Shown here: positions 47,623-59,755 of the stretch, piece after piece
Position numbering within the stretch: position 1 is the first letter of the stretch
Layout: the number at the start of each line of letters is the position of its first letter
Assembly: GCA_963169105.1 (NCBI GenBank)
Contig: OY720636.1
Span: forward strand, 68,250,123 to 68,314,122
DNA: 64,000 bases
Direction: 5' to 3'
DNA from: Ceriagrion tenellum
Taxonomy: Eukaryota > Arthropoda > Insecta > Odonata > Coenagrionidae
Notes under the pieces: generated by a model
Told to the model about the DNA's origin: nothing
The model's input: the letters and a program-made list of their open reading frames with translations, nothing else
Database searches by the model: none
Made by a program: the position numbers and the translations under genes

Positions 47623-48088
47623 TTGCCAGTTGCAGGAAGGACACATACGTATTCTATAATTTCACGGGACCGATAAGCCAGAGCCACCATTCAATAAGTG
47701 TTGCAGAAAGATGCAATAAATTTATAGGCCTCATAACTTATAGCATGTAGTTTTGAGTTCCATAAGTAGCCAAGATAGCGGATGCTCAATGCACCGCTTG
47801 GAGACTTAATTACTTGATAAAAGAGTTGTTTTGGCACAAATGACCAGTTTTTTTACCCTTACTGACTAATAATAATGTGAATTAGCAATTATTCATCGGC
47901 TAAACTTTCATAAATTTTATCCGGCGTTAGAAGATTTGATCAAATAATTGAAGAAATCAACTTCTGGTAATAAAGTTATGCAACTAGCAGATCCGTTCCT
48001 GCAAACCGAATTATTAATGAGTCCCATAACTTCATGGGTCTCATAAAAATTGATTCCATAACTAAATGTTCTTGCCACGGGCCATTAG
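47623..48088 (+). repeat. Dispersed repeat R1 (about 480 bp), copy 2
   Basis: Partner of 33586-34069 in the same orientation. It follows the LINE-B remnant without a gap, and the sequence just across the junction can be read as a short extension of the LINE frame (ASCRKDTYVFYNF), so R1 could be a LINE-B 3' end. Confidence 0.7.
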
Positions 48089-49643
48089 AGAGGTAGGATG
48101 TATACTGAGTAGAGGAATAAAATTAAGCTAGAGGCAACGCCTTTAATGTCTCGGAGAATTTCTACTCCTTCCAATCTGCTATGAAAAATGCTAAATGTCT
48201 AATTATCAACAAGAACATAGTTTGATAGACCTCAAAAAATGTAAAAAGATTCTATAATGTTTAAGAGTGGTACCCTAGGCCACCAAATCCATTTGTCTGC
48301 CCTCCATCCATTACTAGATCATTAACATTCGACTAATTTTATTGAGGTCTCTAATACCGCGCGGATTCTCAACCATCAAAGTGCGTGAAGAGAAGTCTCA
48401 GTCGACGAAGTTTCAAATGACTCAATCTTCTATATATAGAATTTAAATAATCCCTGTAAAGTAAGGGAGAAATACGAGTGGGAGATGCGTACGGAGGTCC
48501 TGAGAACAACTGGAGGAGGCGTTCATGACGTAAGTGCCCCACAATCATTCATGATACATATCCATCGTAATAATGCACCGGGCGGTTTAATGGCTCAAGG
48601 GGCAGAGTTCATCTTGAGCTACGCGAAGCAGAATGTGAAATAGCTTTCAGAATAGTAGGGTGAAGGAAGTACTCTTTCCAAATCCAGTTGAGACTAGTCT
48701 TAGAGAGACTATCTAGAGAGATCGTATTGCTTGTAATGAGTTTAAACATCATTTTTCCAATACTATTATTACCAGGTATTACCAGGCTAATAATGCGATG
48801 ATTTTAATAGTGGAGCGCTGTGGATAGTTTGTAACAAGATATACAACATATCTATTTCAATAACACTTAAAAATTGGACGGTAACTCTGAAGTGTGATAA
48901 TCTACTAAGATAACTGGCGTTAACATTTCGCTAGCCACAGAAAAAACATTTTTCCCAATTCATTTCCGTCCAATTATTTATTTTCATTAAGAAACTATGA
49001 CATATTACCCACTCAGAACGGAATAATGTACGAACTTATGATCGTTAGTTGCCGCCTCAGCGCAAACATGTACGTCAAACGGGGTGCTTCGGGGTATTGA
49101 GCCAAGCTAATAAATACACGCGAATTATGATTATACTTTTAAACGAGAGTTTCCAATAGGCCTGCTCGAATTTTATACCCGGTAAACAATTTTTTATGAG
49201 CCGCAGAACCGTTTTTAACAATACTTAAGCCTTTTGGCGGCATACTTTACGCCTCTCTCCACGTAAAGGTTCAATAAGTATGGAGACATAGTTCTAATAA
49301 TATAAGTTAGGAAGCTCCTGTGCCTAAAGTGAGTCTTTCTGCGTATAATGTCATCCGCGTGACACGAGTAGCAGACGACTCGAGAATCAGAAATTGAATG
49401 AATGCTCCGATCAATTAGTTTTCAGCAACGGTAGAAAGAAGTCTAGTAGATATTTGCATCCATAAGTACTGATACCAATAAGAACAGGTATCACACTATA
49501 AATATATGAATAATGATTAATCTAATGAAGATCACAAAGACATTATAAATAAAAAAGCCTATTACTAAAGAATATATGAGACTATCAGACGAGCGGATGA
49601 AGGAACAACTTCGAAAGAAACTAAAAAAAATTTATAAAACATT
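48089..49643. other. AT-rich intergenic DNA
   Basis: Nothing firm. At 48580-48630 a tRNA-like string (CCGGGCGGTTTAATGGCTC, AGAGTTCATC) was considered as a SINE head and not called. Confidence 0.4.
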
Positions 49644-49644
49644 G

Positions 49645-49719
49645 GCTGTCCCCCCGTTAGTAAATGGACAAGGTTATATATAAGGATATATAACCTTGGG
49701 ATCTCATGAAGGGGACAGC
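49645..49719. repeat. Two-tier hairpin
   Basis: Outer arms GCTGTCCCC (49645-49653) and GGGGACAGC (49711-49719) and inner arms AAGGTTATATA (49670-49680) and TATATAACCTT (49687-49697) are all perfect. They are separated by unpaired segments of 16 and 13 bp, with a 6-bp loop. Confidence 0.75.
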
Positions 49720-51546
49720 AGACAGTTTGGAGCGTCAGAAATAAAATGCCGTAGATCTGTGAAAGCCTTTACACGTCTGGACCACATATAAAATGAAAGA
49801 CATATGGCAAGGATTAGAAGTAAAACGGGTGAAATACGTAGCAACAATTACCAAATTATAATGAAATATGGAAATAATATGTTGAAATAATACCTCCATA
49901 AAGGATCACCAAAACGGTTTTAAAATATTATTGGTATTGGCAGTAACTTGGTGGAATTCCTTCCAAGTAAAACCTTCACAAACCTCCAACCCACTACCCA
50001 TAACCTCCAATCCATAACCTCCAGCCAGCAACTGAATACTATCTTCCTCCCGCCTCTCACCATTGACTATTTAAGCAATGTGTTTTACAAGCTCTGTACC
50101 TGATGATATCGCTCAGCGATGAAATCCGGGTCATAAGAAAGTTAATAATTATTTGTGGAAAACTAAGTTATTCATTTCATTTCATGGTTTTTTAAAAGGT
50201 TAAGCTTTGGGGAGAAGAAGTATTGGGAGACTGAGATATGGTGAAGCCGGAACTGGCAACATGCCTAAACCTGGCAGGCAAGACGTACAGATAATTAATA
50301 TATTTGATCAATTATAATAAGTAAATATGTAGTCTGATAATATGACCTTTTTTATAACTGAGATTACCCTAACAGCAATTTATTACAAATAAAAGTTGAG
50401 ACTCTTGTAATTTTCATCATTGAAACTGTCTTGTCTTCGGCAGACTTGGAACCTTATCCCCCATTTAGATGTATCAATAGATGTTTACATATGCCTTAAA
50501 AAACCTCTTCTATCACGTGTTTCCTTTGCATATCCGTTGTATCTATAATCCAGATACCACGCCACCATCAAATACACAATGATTTAATCCAAACTACGCC
50601 ATAAAGTTCTTCCCAAGCAATGCACAACGATGCTCTGTGAGTAAGTAAATCTTTTTTCCTTTTGTGTCAGGATAAATATTTCTGTGTAACATAAAAATCA
50701 TATAATTAACAAATTATGCAAAAACGTTTGATAACAACTTTTCCGATAAAGCGAATTTGATGAGACTGGCATATGAAAGAGACAATATAATGATGCTTAA
50801 AGTTAAAATTGTGTAAATAAAAAAAAATGTGAGAAATAACAGCAAATTATGCGCTTTGTGCCTCGTGATGGGCACGCAATAGTGACTCAAGAGGCAGCTA
50901 ATATCATTCTCAATCATGATTTCCAAGGAGTACCACGGCTATCTGATATTCACTGCGCGAAATTTTATTGACACTAAACGCCCGGCAAGCCGTTATAATA
51001 TCCAATATGAGTACCTGTTCCCATTACCCGTTTACGTAATAAGTTAATGCACTTTTTAAGCAAACGACGATTGCGCACCTATCGTCAGGTTGTGAGAGCA
51101 GAATGTTTTGCAGAATCATGAAAGAGGCCGTTGAAGAATGATAATCTAAAGCTTTATCAGTAAGAAGAGCCAATAAGAAAATAAGTACCTTTAATAATCA
51201 GGAAACGTTAGACTTTGTGATGATGTGATCTATGTAGCACAACTTCCTCTTTTTTAATAATAATAAATGATGTCTCAATTGAGTGTAAAACCGTGTCATG
51301 AAGCATAAAAATAGGATTCACTTTTTTGGTAATTATCTCGAAAAGTAGAGAACTGCGGTAAATGAATAAGTAAGTAATAAGTAAAAGTATCTTTCGAAAT
51401 TGTGAAAGAGGATTTATTTTGTATTAGAGTGATATCTAATTGATTCAATTTTATTTTTAGTGGTACTTCGCTGATTTCACTATTTTTACTCAGCAGAAAA
51501 ACAGAAGTTAATACGTTCTCCCAAACATGATGCTCATGTCAGATAA
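49720..51546. other. AT-rich intergenic DNA
   Basis: No gene or repeat recognised. Confidence 0.45.
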
Positions 51547-51907
51547 CCGGCAGTTTATTGCGAAATAGGTACATTCGACTGTTGAAAAATAAGTACATAA
51601 GGCTTCTGGCTAACATAAAGTTTACATGTAGGCTATGTCAACTTACGGCTAATGTTAACTATAGGGTAGAAAAATGGCCCTAAGAGGCACGAACGACTTC
51701 CGGTAAACGTTAATATGCTCTCCTAATCATATAAACTTACCGACAGTCTGTTGTAAAATAGGTATATTCACCTGTTGAAAAATAAGTATGCATGCATAAG
51801 GCTTCTGGCTAATATAAAATTGACGTAAAGGCCATGTCAACTTGCGGTTAAGGTTAACCAGAGGTTATAAATCTGGCCCCAAGATGCACGAACGTCATCC
51901 GGTGAAC
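51547..51907 (+). repeat. Tandem duplication, two ~165-bp units with 192-bp spacing
   Basis: Unit 1 (51547-51712) and unit 2 (51739-51907) share, in order, AAATAGGTA.ATTC, CTGTTGAAAAATAAGTA, ATAAGGCTTCTGGCTAA, CATGTCAACTT.CGG.TAA, GAGGTTATAA/TAGGGTAGAA and GCACGAACG.C.TCCGGT. Identity is about 80% by eye. There is no coding potential and the family is not recognised. Confidence 0.8.
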
Positions 51908-54699
51908 AGTTACGACGGAGGATTTCAAAACATAAGGTGGAGAAATAAAGGAGATATTTGAACGGCATGCCACACCACCTACTTACTCTATGCTGATTCT
52001 GATTCTTTGCGCCGGGACCCATAACCGTTCTCTTTCATTCCTTTCTCTTCCTCGCTCTTTCGTCCTTCGCGGCGGTTGAAAGACGAGAGGGAGACGACAG
52101 CTATTCTTCCTTCCCACACCCGACTACGCCTATTACTCTGCCTTTCCCATCCACCTCCTCCATTCTCTCCTTCTCTCCTCTAATTTTGCCCCACAAATCT
52201 TTCTCGTTTTCCGCGTTCAATCTTCACAATAGTTACGCTGACAGCACCTGCAATCTCTGCTCATTTGTCCTTCCGATAGTTTCATTTTTGATCCTGTAAT
52301 TCATTGCTTTATATCCATTCACTCCACGCATGATGTTCCCTTAGCTCTCTTGTCAACGTGGGGATTATTTATTTTTTTAGCCGTTCAAGAAGATATTCCA
52401 ACCCGTTCAGTCAACCAACATGTTATCAGGCCGTCGTTTACATCTCTCTGCCCTCCAGAGTTGGGTATGACTTTTTAATTTATTCGGGAATAATTTATTT
52501 CCGCCATTACTACGAAGAGTTCCCTTTTCCGAGGATTTTTTTTTTACGGAACACCCATGCCAGCCGTTCGTCTTCATAGGCGCGCACAAAGCCTTATCCG
52601 GTGGTGAGTCATCTGCTAACCACGCGACATTCATTTCATACGAGAAAACAAACACACTACCATTTTAAGGTGTATTTAACAGTAATCGTGGGCCACAACG
52701 TTTATGTTTTAATAATTTTTTACGAAAACCAAAAATTACCTTTTTCCACATTTCACGAAAATATACCTGTTGACGTATCAGACTCACCTGACGTGTAGTA
52801 ACGGAAGTGACACAAGATACATATTTAAATGTTTTTCTCAATTAAAGCATGGTATGACTCAAACTTTTGGTGTGATATTCGAAATTCAGACGACATCTTA
52901 TGGAAATATATTTTTCGTGTATTGGGTTTGATGTCAAACTTGGATCTTTTTTGCAACAAATTTAACAATGAGCAATATATCATTTCGAATTTAGATTAAG
53001 ACCTATTCTCATATGATTGAGCAATTACGAAGTGTATGACATGCTCCATCAGGGTACATTTTTAAAAAGCATTGCTTAGCTAAAAATAAATAGGTTTGAT
53101 ACAGTTTATAAATATATATTAGATACGGGAACATGTCTGCAAAGTTTTACGCATATATTTACATGAAGTTTTCTATCCAACCATCTTAAGCCATTAAAAG
53201 GTGAGGTGGTATTTTTTTGAGATTATAAGAAAGGAAACATAGAGACATGAATTTTTACAAGTACTTACACCAGAACGCAGAACTTCCTTGCGAGGACTTG
53301 ACCTCTAGGAAATTTTGATAGATAACGATGAAGAACTTTACTCACATCCACAGCTTAAAGCTGTGTAACAATCAATATTGTTGCTGGCATTTGCTTGGTT
53401 ATGTGCCACTTGATGAAAATCATGATAATATACTCGAATTCTTGATTTAAGACATTCTCTGTTCCTCGGGTAATATCAAACATTGAGGTTCTCATTTTAT
53501 GTCATCTACGGTGCAAAATAGGTACAAGCATAAAGGTCAAGTTTAAGTTTTTTAGGTTAACTATAGTTTTAAAATGAAATATTGCTGTTTAGTTACTACA
53601 TATTAACAGAAAACGTCTACAAGTGTAATGCATTTGATCAGTATGCTAGAAAAAATTAATTACCATCAGTGCGTTATCATACTACTGCTATGTAATCGCA
53701 GAAACAGTCCATAAATAGCAAATATGCCAGACTATTGATTCAGAGTCATAGTATTCTTCGATGTTGTGAACACGCTAAGCCTCTCGTATGGACGCTACTA
53801 CATGATTATGCCCACTTTCTGATCTTATTCTGCTTTGACACAAAAAATGCAGTCACTCCTATAATGTTAATTAAGTAATGTGTGATAAATTACATTTTAT
53901 GAGGAAAAAGTGTAGGTTTGGTTAGTAAAGATTTTACAGTAAATGGATAGTCGATATCAGTAGAACAAATTTATTACAGTTTCATAAAATACTCATTATC
54001 TTGATAATTATACAAATACATAAATTTGCATGACAAAATTAAAACAATTTTGGCTCACGCAGGTTCTTTTACACCTTATAAAGACGAAGTTCTATGGAAC
54101 ACTATGAAAAACATATGTACAAAATATCCCACAAAATTTACATGGAGCCAGGAATACATACTTTCAATTTTACCATCACTTAATATGTATCTCAATTTTT
54201 TTTATGTGGGAGGCCCATGGAACACTCACGCAAGATTCCAAATTTTTTAACGTAAAACTATCAGGTGGGTTCATCTTGATGAGCATACGAGATGATGTTA
54301 ACTAAGGAAAAATAATATAAAAAACTAACAAACAACAGATTCAGTGCAATCCTCAATGCATTTAGGTTTGCCACACAAGAAAATACAACTGAGTTTCTCA
54401 CACCATAAAATGTATTGCACATGTGGCCTTTTAATATTTTCTTGCCTCGATCCTCGATCTCTTCACGTAGCAAGCCAGTGCTCCCTCCTTATGAGTCGAG
54501 CACGGGGCACAAACATGACTAACACACACACACACACAAACAAACACACGTTACCAATTGTGAGCGATTTGGCACACAAGCAATTTCCTTCATGTCTATC
54601 TCTTTCTGTCCCACTGCGAACGCAAACACACAAGTACCAATACCATGCCACAGGTAAACCCACAAACACACGCACGCAAGTCACCCTTATTACTTTTTT
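51908..54699. other. Intergenic DNA, no recognised gene
   Basis: A slightly GC-richer C/T tract at 52020-52200, AT-rich DNA from 52600 to 54400, a (CA)n microsatellite at 54521-54537, and the 15-bp palindrome ACAGCTTAAAGCTGT near 53350. No gene. Confidence 0.45.
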
Positions 54700-56046
54700 C
54701 TAGTGGGTTGAACCTATAGGGATTGGATAGGAGGGTTGGTTCAGAAGAGGGGAGGAGGAAAGGGGATATGTGGGATTGTCTGCTCCGATAACAAGGTCAT
54801 AAATTAATACGAGCGGGGGGTTTCTTGGGGGAGAGTTGTTGGATGGGCATTAAGGGAGAAGGGAAGGCGGAGATAAAAGGATGGAAGGCCAAATGGTCCG
54901 TCCATCGAGAAAGGTTGAGAGCGCAGCTGCGACCCGAGGATGCTCCGACGAAGAAGTAGAAAATCTTCCCTTTCCGTCGTCAGCACTGAAGCCGAACCAC
55001 CCAGTGTTGCAGTCATTGAAGTCACCAGCGTTGCAAGGCTGAGTCGCCGACTATGCAGGCGTTCAAGTCTCCACGGAATATTTCCCTTAACCTCTGGGTC
55101 TCTGAACCTCATTCATTCCCCCTTTCAGAGTCACAAGTAGCTCCACTCCTCCCAGTGGGACATCACTTTAAAAGGATCGGGTTGAAACTTGTTCGAAGAA
55201 AACGGTTTCCCCCGCTCATGCATTAAATAGTGTACACGCCGGTACGCATCGGCGACAATTTAAATAATTCTCACTCGTTCGTCAAAGGCACTTTTGAACG
55301 GGATGGCGCGGGAGTAGTTTAACTCGATTTATCGGGATATGAGTCGTTGCTTCACCGTTTTAAACTCTCAATGCGGGAAAGGAACTGAACTGGTAGCTTA
55401 GAGCCAGTCGCAACTGCAAATCGTGGCACTCACAGGGTCAATACTCATTGACTTCACCTCAGTTACACATTCCAGAACCTCTTCCAAAAATATATATCTT
55501 TTCAGTCCTGTCTGCAACATTGCTTAGAATACCATGGACAAACAATTACACAAAATTGATATTTATACTGGACGGCAGAGTCAGAGAATTTCAAAGCCGA
55601 CGAAAACGTACAACGCTTTGACGAGACTTAGAACCCTTAATACATGAGATCTTTCAGGGCAGAAAAACAACCTGCTTTTGATATCGATGTTATTAATTAT
55701 AAATTAACAATACTATAGGAGTAAGCAAAGAGTCATATAAATGATTTACGCTTTTCATTCTAATTGTTTAAAAATTTGGTGGAGATTGGCTTTAATAATT
55801 AAAGCAAGCCTGTTGGTATAGGATCAGCGTGCATCGTAGGAAACAAAAGGGAAAGTTTTTTTTCCAACTCATGATCGGTCCTGATATTGTGCTACAGGTG
55901 AGGATTAAGCGGAATGATGAAAGGAAAACGCTCAAATTTTCATCTCTGCTATGAGTTGCATTCTTCTCCTTCGTGAAAAATATCGTTCCATTGTCCCAAT
56001 CCACTCGTAGTGCCTTACTTCAACAACATCCGTCAACCTCATCAAA
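54700..56046. other. 3' flank of the dysfusion-like gene
   Basis: A GC-rich patch at 54700-55140 carries overlapping frames (102 codons minus strand, 66 plus strand) without domains. The DNA from 55700 to 56046 should contain the 3' UTR of the dysfusion-like transcript (minus strand). An ATTAAA on the minus strand at about 55797-55792 is a possible polyadenylation signal, weakly supported. An alternative splice to a further exon cannot be ruled out. Confidence 0.35.
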
Positions 56047-57292
56047 TCACTCCACCCCACCAGTCCACCTCCCGATCTCCTCAAGCGCCCCCCCGACCAC
56101 TCCCCCCGTCCCTCCCCCGTCCTCTTCCTCCTCTTCTTCCTCCTCCTCGCCCTCCCTCTCCTCCCGCTCCTCGAGCATCACCGGCTCCCCCTCCCCACCA
56201 CCCAACCACCGCCCCCCGTCCGCCCCCTGCCCCACCGCCGAGCAACAGGCCGCCGCTCCGTAAGGCAGGCCCATCTGCTGCGACGTAGAGGAGGGTGACC
56301 AGGGGCGGGGCGGCGGATAAGGGGACAGCGGCAAGGGCGGCGGAGGTGTAGGCGGGAGCAGGGGCGCCAGACTCAAACCGAACCCGGAAGCCTTCACGTA
56401 GGACGCATCACCTCCTGGCGGAGTCGGCGGCAACAGGACCCGCGGACCAACGAGCCCTCCGCCCGACAACATGCCACCACCACTTCCAAGTCCCGGCCCT
56501 CCTCCGCCCCCGACGCCCCGGCCGAAGCACGGCACGCCACCACCCCCCGGCAGGCCCCCACCGCCGACGTACCGCATGCCCTCGTCCGCCTCGTCGGGGG
56601 GCGTCGGGGGCGCAGAAGAGAACGCCAGCACAGCCCTTCGGTGGGACATGACCCCGCCTGCCTCGTGGGGGCCGCGTGGTGGGGCCTCTGGATGTGCGGA
56701 ACGGTGGCGGTGGTGCGACAGCCTCCGTCGGCACGGCCCCACAGCCTCTCTCTGCGGCGCGGGCCTCTGCATAGGGGGCGGCTCGCCGGAAGGCGGGGCG
56801 GGCGGGGTCGGCGTGCTCTGTAAATACACTGGGGGCGAGTGGGTCGGGGGCGGGTAGGGTAAGAGCATGAGCGGTGGTGGCGGCGTCGGGGGAGGTGGGG
56901 TGGGCTCGACCCTCCGGTGGAAGTAGGCCGCGGGGTGGCCGTGGTTGTGGAGAGGCCGCGGGGGCTCGTAAGCGGGTACCGGGTGCGCCCCTGGGGACGC
57001 CGAGGGGATCGGGCCGCCGATGTGCGTCAAGTCTGACATGGGGGGCGGAGGAGGTGGGTGATGATGGTGCTGTAGGGCGTGGTGTTGGTTCTGCATATGG
57101 TGCTGCGGGTGGTGCGGCTGCTGATGGTGCTGTTGAGGGTGCTGAGGGTGCGCGGCCGGAGTTGCGTCGTGTCGGTGCTGCGGGGGCTGTTGATTGGCCG
57201 CCTCGTACGCCAGCCCATATTGAAGTTTGCTCTGCACGGCGTAGTAGTGGTAGAGCCACGCGTTGGCCTGCATAACGGCCGCCTCACGATCG
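56047..57292 (-). CDS. dysf: dysfusion-like bHLH-PAS factor, last visible coding exon (end of PAS-B plus C-terminal tail)
   Basis: This exon encodes about 414 residues to a TGA stop. It begins at a CAG acceptor (57293-57297); its first base completes a Ser codon begun in the upstream exon. It opens with DREAAVMQANAWLYHYY, then VQSKLQYGLAYEAANQQ, the conserved block that follows PAS-B in dysfusion/NPAS4-type proteins. The rest is low complexity: a His/Gln-rich stretch, long Pro-rich runs, a Gly-rich segment, and a final Glu run of about nine residues. Such tails usually act in transactivation. Family members are nuclear factors that dimerise with ARNT/Tango; in Drosophila dysfusion acts in tracheal fusion cells and leg joints (established knowledge). 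GC content is far above the flanks. I chose the minus strand because the exon joins in phase to two others with conserved PAS sequence. A small terminal intron inside the low-complexity tail cannot be excluded, so the exact C-terminus is less certain. Confidence 0.85.
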
Positions 57293-58501
57293 CTGAGGAA
57301 ATTTAAAAAAAAGAGGGGAATCATTACTGTAGCGAGTTCTCATTCGGATCTCTTTCAAGTGGGGACCATTCTGACGGGATGACCGCTATTTATATTTTTT
57401 TATAATCCGATGGATTACGAGTGGAAGTAGAGGCGATGACATCTTTCGTCCATTAAAGTTTCCGAGCAATCTCTTCCAAATGGACCCATCACTGACGACT
57501 TTGGAAGAGCAGGAGTAAAGTGGAATATCAATCTTCTTATGCGTTCCGTTACAATGTGACCCGCTTAATACCATTGGCGAAAATTTCGTTTTTTTTTGCA
57601 AAATTTCGAAAGATCGACCTCTTCACTTGTCACTTATCTACATGCCATAAATGCTTGGCGAGTAAATTGTATCAGGTTTATTGGATCCTTTACGATGGCC
57701 AAAACAGGTAATTAATCATAGGTAAATAAGCAATGTAGCGCTTATAATAGTGGAAAATGGTACATGCACATCAAATACGGTTCCCACTGGATATATGATT
57801 GTAGTTTATGCCGTTCTGTTGGATAAAATGCGATGAAAAATAGCAGTTCATCGCTATAAGATGGCGTGCATAGCACCTGAAGGGCTTTCGATTGCATCTA
57901 AGTTGACAAAGCCTCCATTACTACCAATTATAAATCAAGCTAATATTTTTGCAACATCCAGTCGGAATCTATACATATAGAAGAAAATAGACTCAATATG
58001 AACAATTAAGCCATAGGATAGTTTTTTAATTACGCATATTTTACTAGTTTTTAAAAGATCCTAAGCTCAGAAATGAGCGCAAAAGCTCCCAACGCCCAAC
58101 ACTTTTCGCTGTCATGGGTTTATATTTCGCTGTAAGTAAATATATAGGAAGTATTTAAACCGGGGTTGAGCAGTCTTTTCATGAAAATGAATCACTAACA
58201 CACATGACGAATCAGATGTGCAAATTGCCTCAACATCCAAGAACTGAGAAATCAATTTACACAGTAATATAACGGCTTGCGATTATCATGTATAAATACC
58301 AGCAGGGAACAACGCATCGTTCCTGACCAATATTATGCTATTATTATCCCCTCACATTCTGGATAATATACAGAGAATCACGTTACTTTTAATCGAAGAA
58401 ACTATAATATATAATACACTAAGTCGACAAATTTCCGTGCCAAATTCGACGTGAGGGATCCTCCATCCATCATCATCGGTTGAATAACTCATGACTCTTA
58501 C
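57293..58501 (-). other. dysf: Intron between the last two visible dysfusion-like exons
   Basis: The intron has GT-AG ends on the minus strand (GTAAGAG at 58495-58501, CTCAG at 57293-57297) and a T-rich tract just before the acceptor. It is AT-rich and I see no repeat or RNA gene in it. Confidence 0.8.
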
Positions 58502-58721
58502 CTAAGCACTTGATTGGTACAAACTATCACTGGTTGACCTCCGCTGCCGGCACCGTTGGTGTCCGTACCGTTCCCCGTACTGTTCCCGGCACTGCTGCCG
58601 GCACCCGAGGAGCCGCCGCCGTCCTTGGCCTGCAGCACGCAATGCACCCACAGCCAGTCTCCCGACCGCTTCTGCAACCGCACCAACAGGATGCACGACC
58701 TCTCTTGCTCCGACTGGGTGA
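58502..58721 (-). CDS. dysf: dysfusion-like bHLH-PAS factor, internal exon (PAS-B/PAC)
   Basis: This 220-bp exon is flanked by a CACAG acceptor (58722-58726) and a GTAAGAGT donor (58494-58501). Both ends leave a split codon that joins correctly: A+TC gives Ile on the 5' side and AG+C gives Ser on the 3' side. It encodes TQSEQERSCILLVRLQKRSG, then DWLWVHCVLQ, and ends QPVIVCTNQVL. This is the beta-scaffold/PAC end of the second PAS domain, whose best match is dysfusion (recognition by eye, not a search). Between VLQAKD and QPVIV there is an insertion of about 30 residues, almost all Gly, Ser, Asn, Thr and Ala, where PAS domains normally have a short loop. The downstream intron is 1,209 bp (57293-58501). 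Confidence 0.9.
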
Positions 58722-59648
58722 CTGTGGAAAGGGGAAATGGACGTCCACATTAATCATTATTCCGATGGAATTCCTCCGAGGCAACATTGGATGACATCCT
58801 CTACGGTGATGAATTGACTGGTGCGATTTACAAGATTTGAGACCCGAATGAACTTCCGAGTGGATTCAAATGGGAGCTTTAAACTCCAAAGAGAATCATG
58901 GAGTCTCAATTAAGATTCTAGCTGTACAAGGATAAAACACAGCAATGAGGCAACCAGCACCACCCAGGCGAGTCAAGACCAAAAATTTCGTTCCCGCGAA
59001 CACTCAGGTTCAAGACTAAGTGGAAAAGTAGGTGCATCTAAAATTAATACGGTAAACTTAGGTATGTACGTATGACTAAGTGGGAATAGGTAGTTTGATT
59101 TTATGCATAGCAAGTAAAATTTACCAAGGCATACATATTGCCGCACCAGGCTTAAGTATTACCATCAGGAGTAATCTTTATCGAGAAAATCGTTCCTCAT
59201 TCGACATACAAGATTGTGCACTCGAGGTGAGAAAGTCTTCTGCTACCAACCATTCCTTCCCACTAGTTAAACATACCGCTAACAAATATGGGCGGGCTTT
59301 CGTTTAAACAAAGATTTCTACTATATTAACCTCTGAACTAGCAATTTTCGGGTCATGAATTATCCTAGTCATGCAATTACCTTATACAAATGCGTGAAAA
59401 CCGGCTTAGGGAGTAACTAAAATTCCTCCAGATTGATTAAAAAGTTTTCGAATCAAGTACAATTTATTAAGCAATTAGGTATATACGTAAACAATGAAGT
59501 TAATTGATTGCTGTAATTTTATTTCTTATTTTTAAAGTAAATTGGTATACTAATTCAAATTAGGATAAATTTTAATATTACATCGATTTAATATTATACC
59601 GATTTATGAACCATTCTGATGATTCAGTGATATTAATGAATCACTTAC
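58722..59648 (-). other. dysf: Intron between PAS-B exons of the dysfusion-like gene
   Basis: GT-AG ends on the minus strand (GTAAGTGA at 59641-59648, CCACAG next to 58721). The sequence is ordinary AT-rich DNA with no recognisable element. Confidence 0.8.
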
Positions 59649-59755
59649 TTAGACGATGCTTTGACTGCGCTTCCCTCATGGAATCCCAGTGCAGAAGATG
59701 GTACCAGGACGCCCCCTGAAGTTCACAGCGAGGATAACCCAGATGGAACTCTCCG
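59649..59755 (-). CDS. dysf: dysfusion-like bHLH-PAS factor, internal exon (PAS-B core)
   Basis: This 107-bp exon has a TTTCAG acceptor (from 59756) and a GTAAGTGA donor (59641-59648). It encodes GEFHLGYPRCELQGASWYHL and then LHWDSMREAQSKHRL. This fits the helix and glycine-turn region of PAS-B (LGY..xELxGxSWY..LHWD) typical of the dysfusion/NPAS4 group. It ends with one base of an Ile codon completed by the next exon, and begins with the last base of a codon from an exon not in this window. The intron to the next exon is 927 bp (58722-59648). It is too short to stand out as an open reading frame and was found by following the PAS domain upstream. The bHLH domain and PAS-A are missing and should lie to the right of 64000. 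Confidence 0.88.

Noticed and set aside
48570..48640. tRNA-like string suggesting another SINE head
   Set aside because: The B-box match is poor and no SINE body follows.
56408..57259. 283-codon minus-strand frame overlapping the dysfusion-like last exon in another phase
   Set aside because: It is an Ala/Pro/Arg/Thr-rich shadow of a GC-rich exon. The alternative phase has conserved PAS sequence and splices correctly to two upstream exons.
56471..57275. Plus-strand frames of 128 and 133 codons opposite the dysfusion-like exon
   Set aside because: Low-complexity antisense shadows of GC-rich codons, with no domain.
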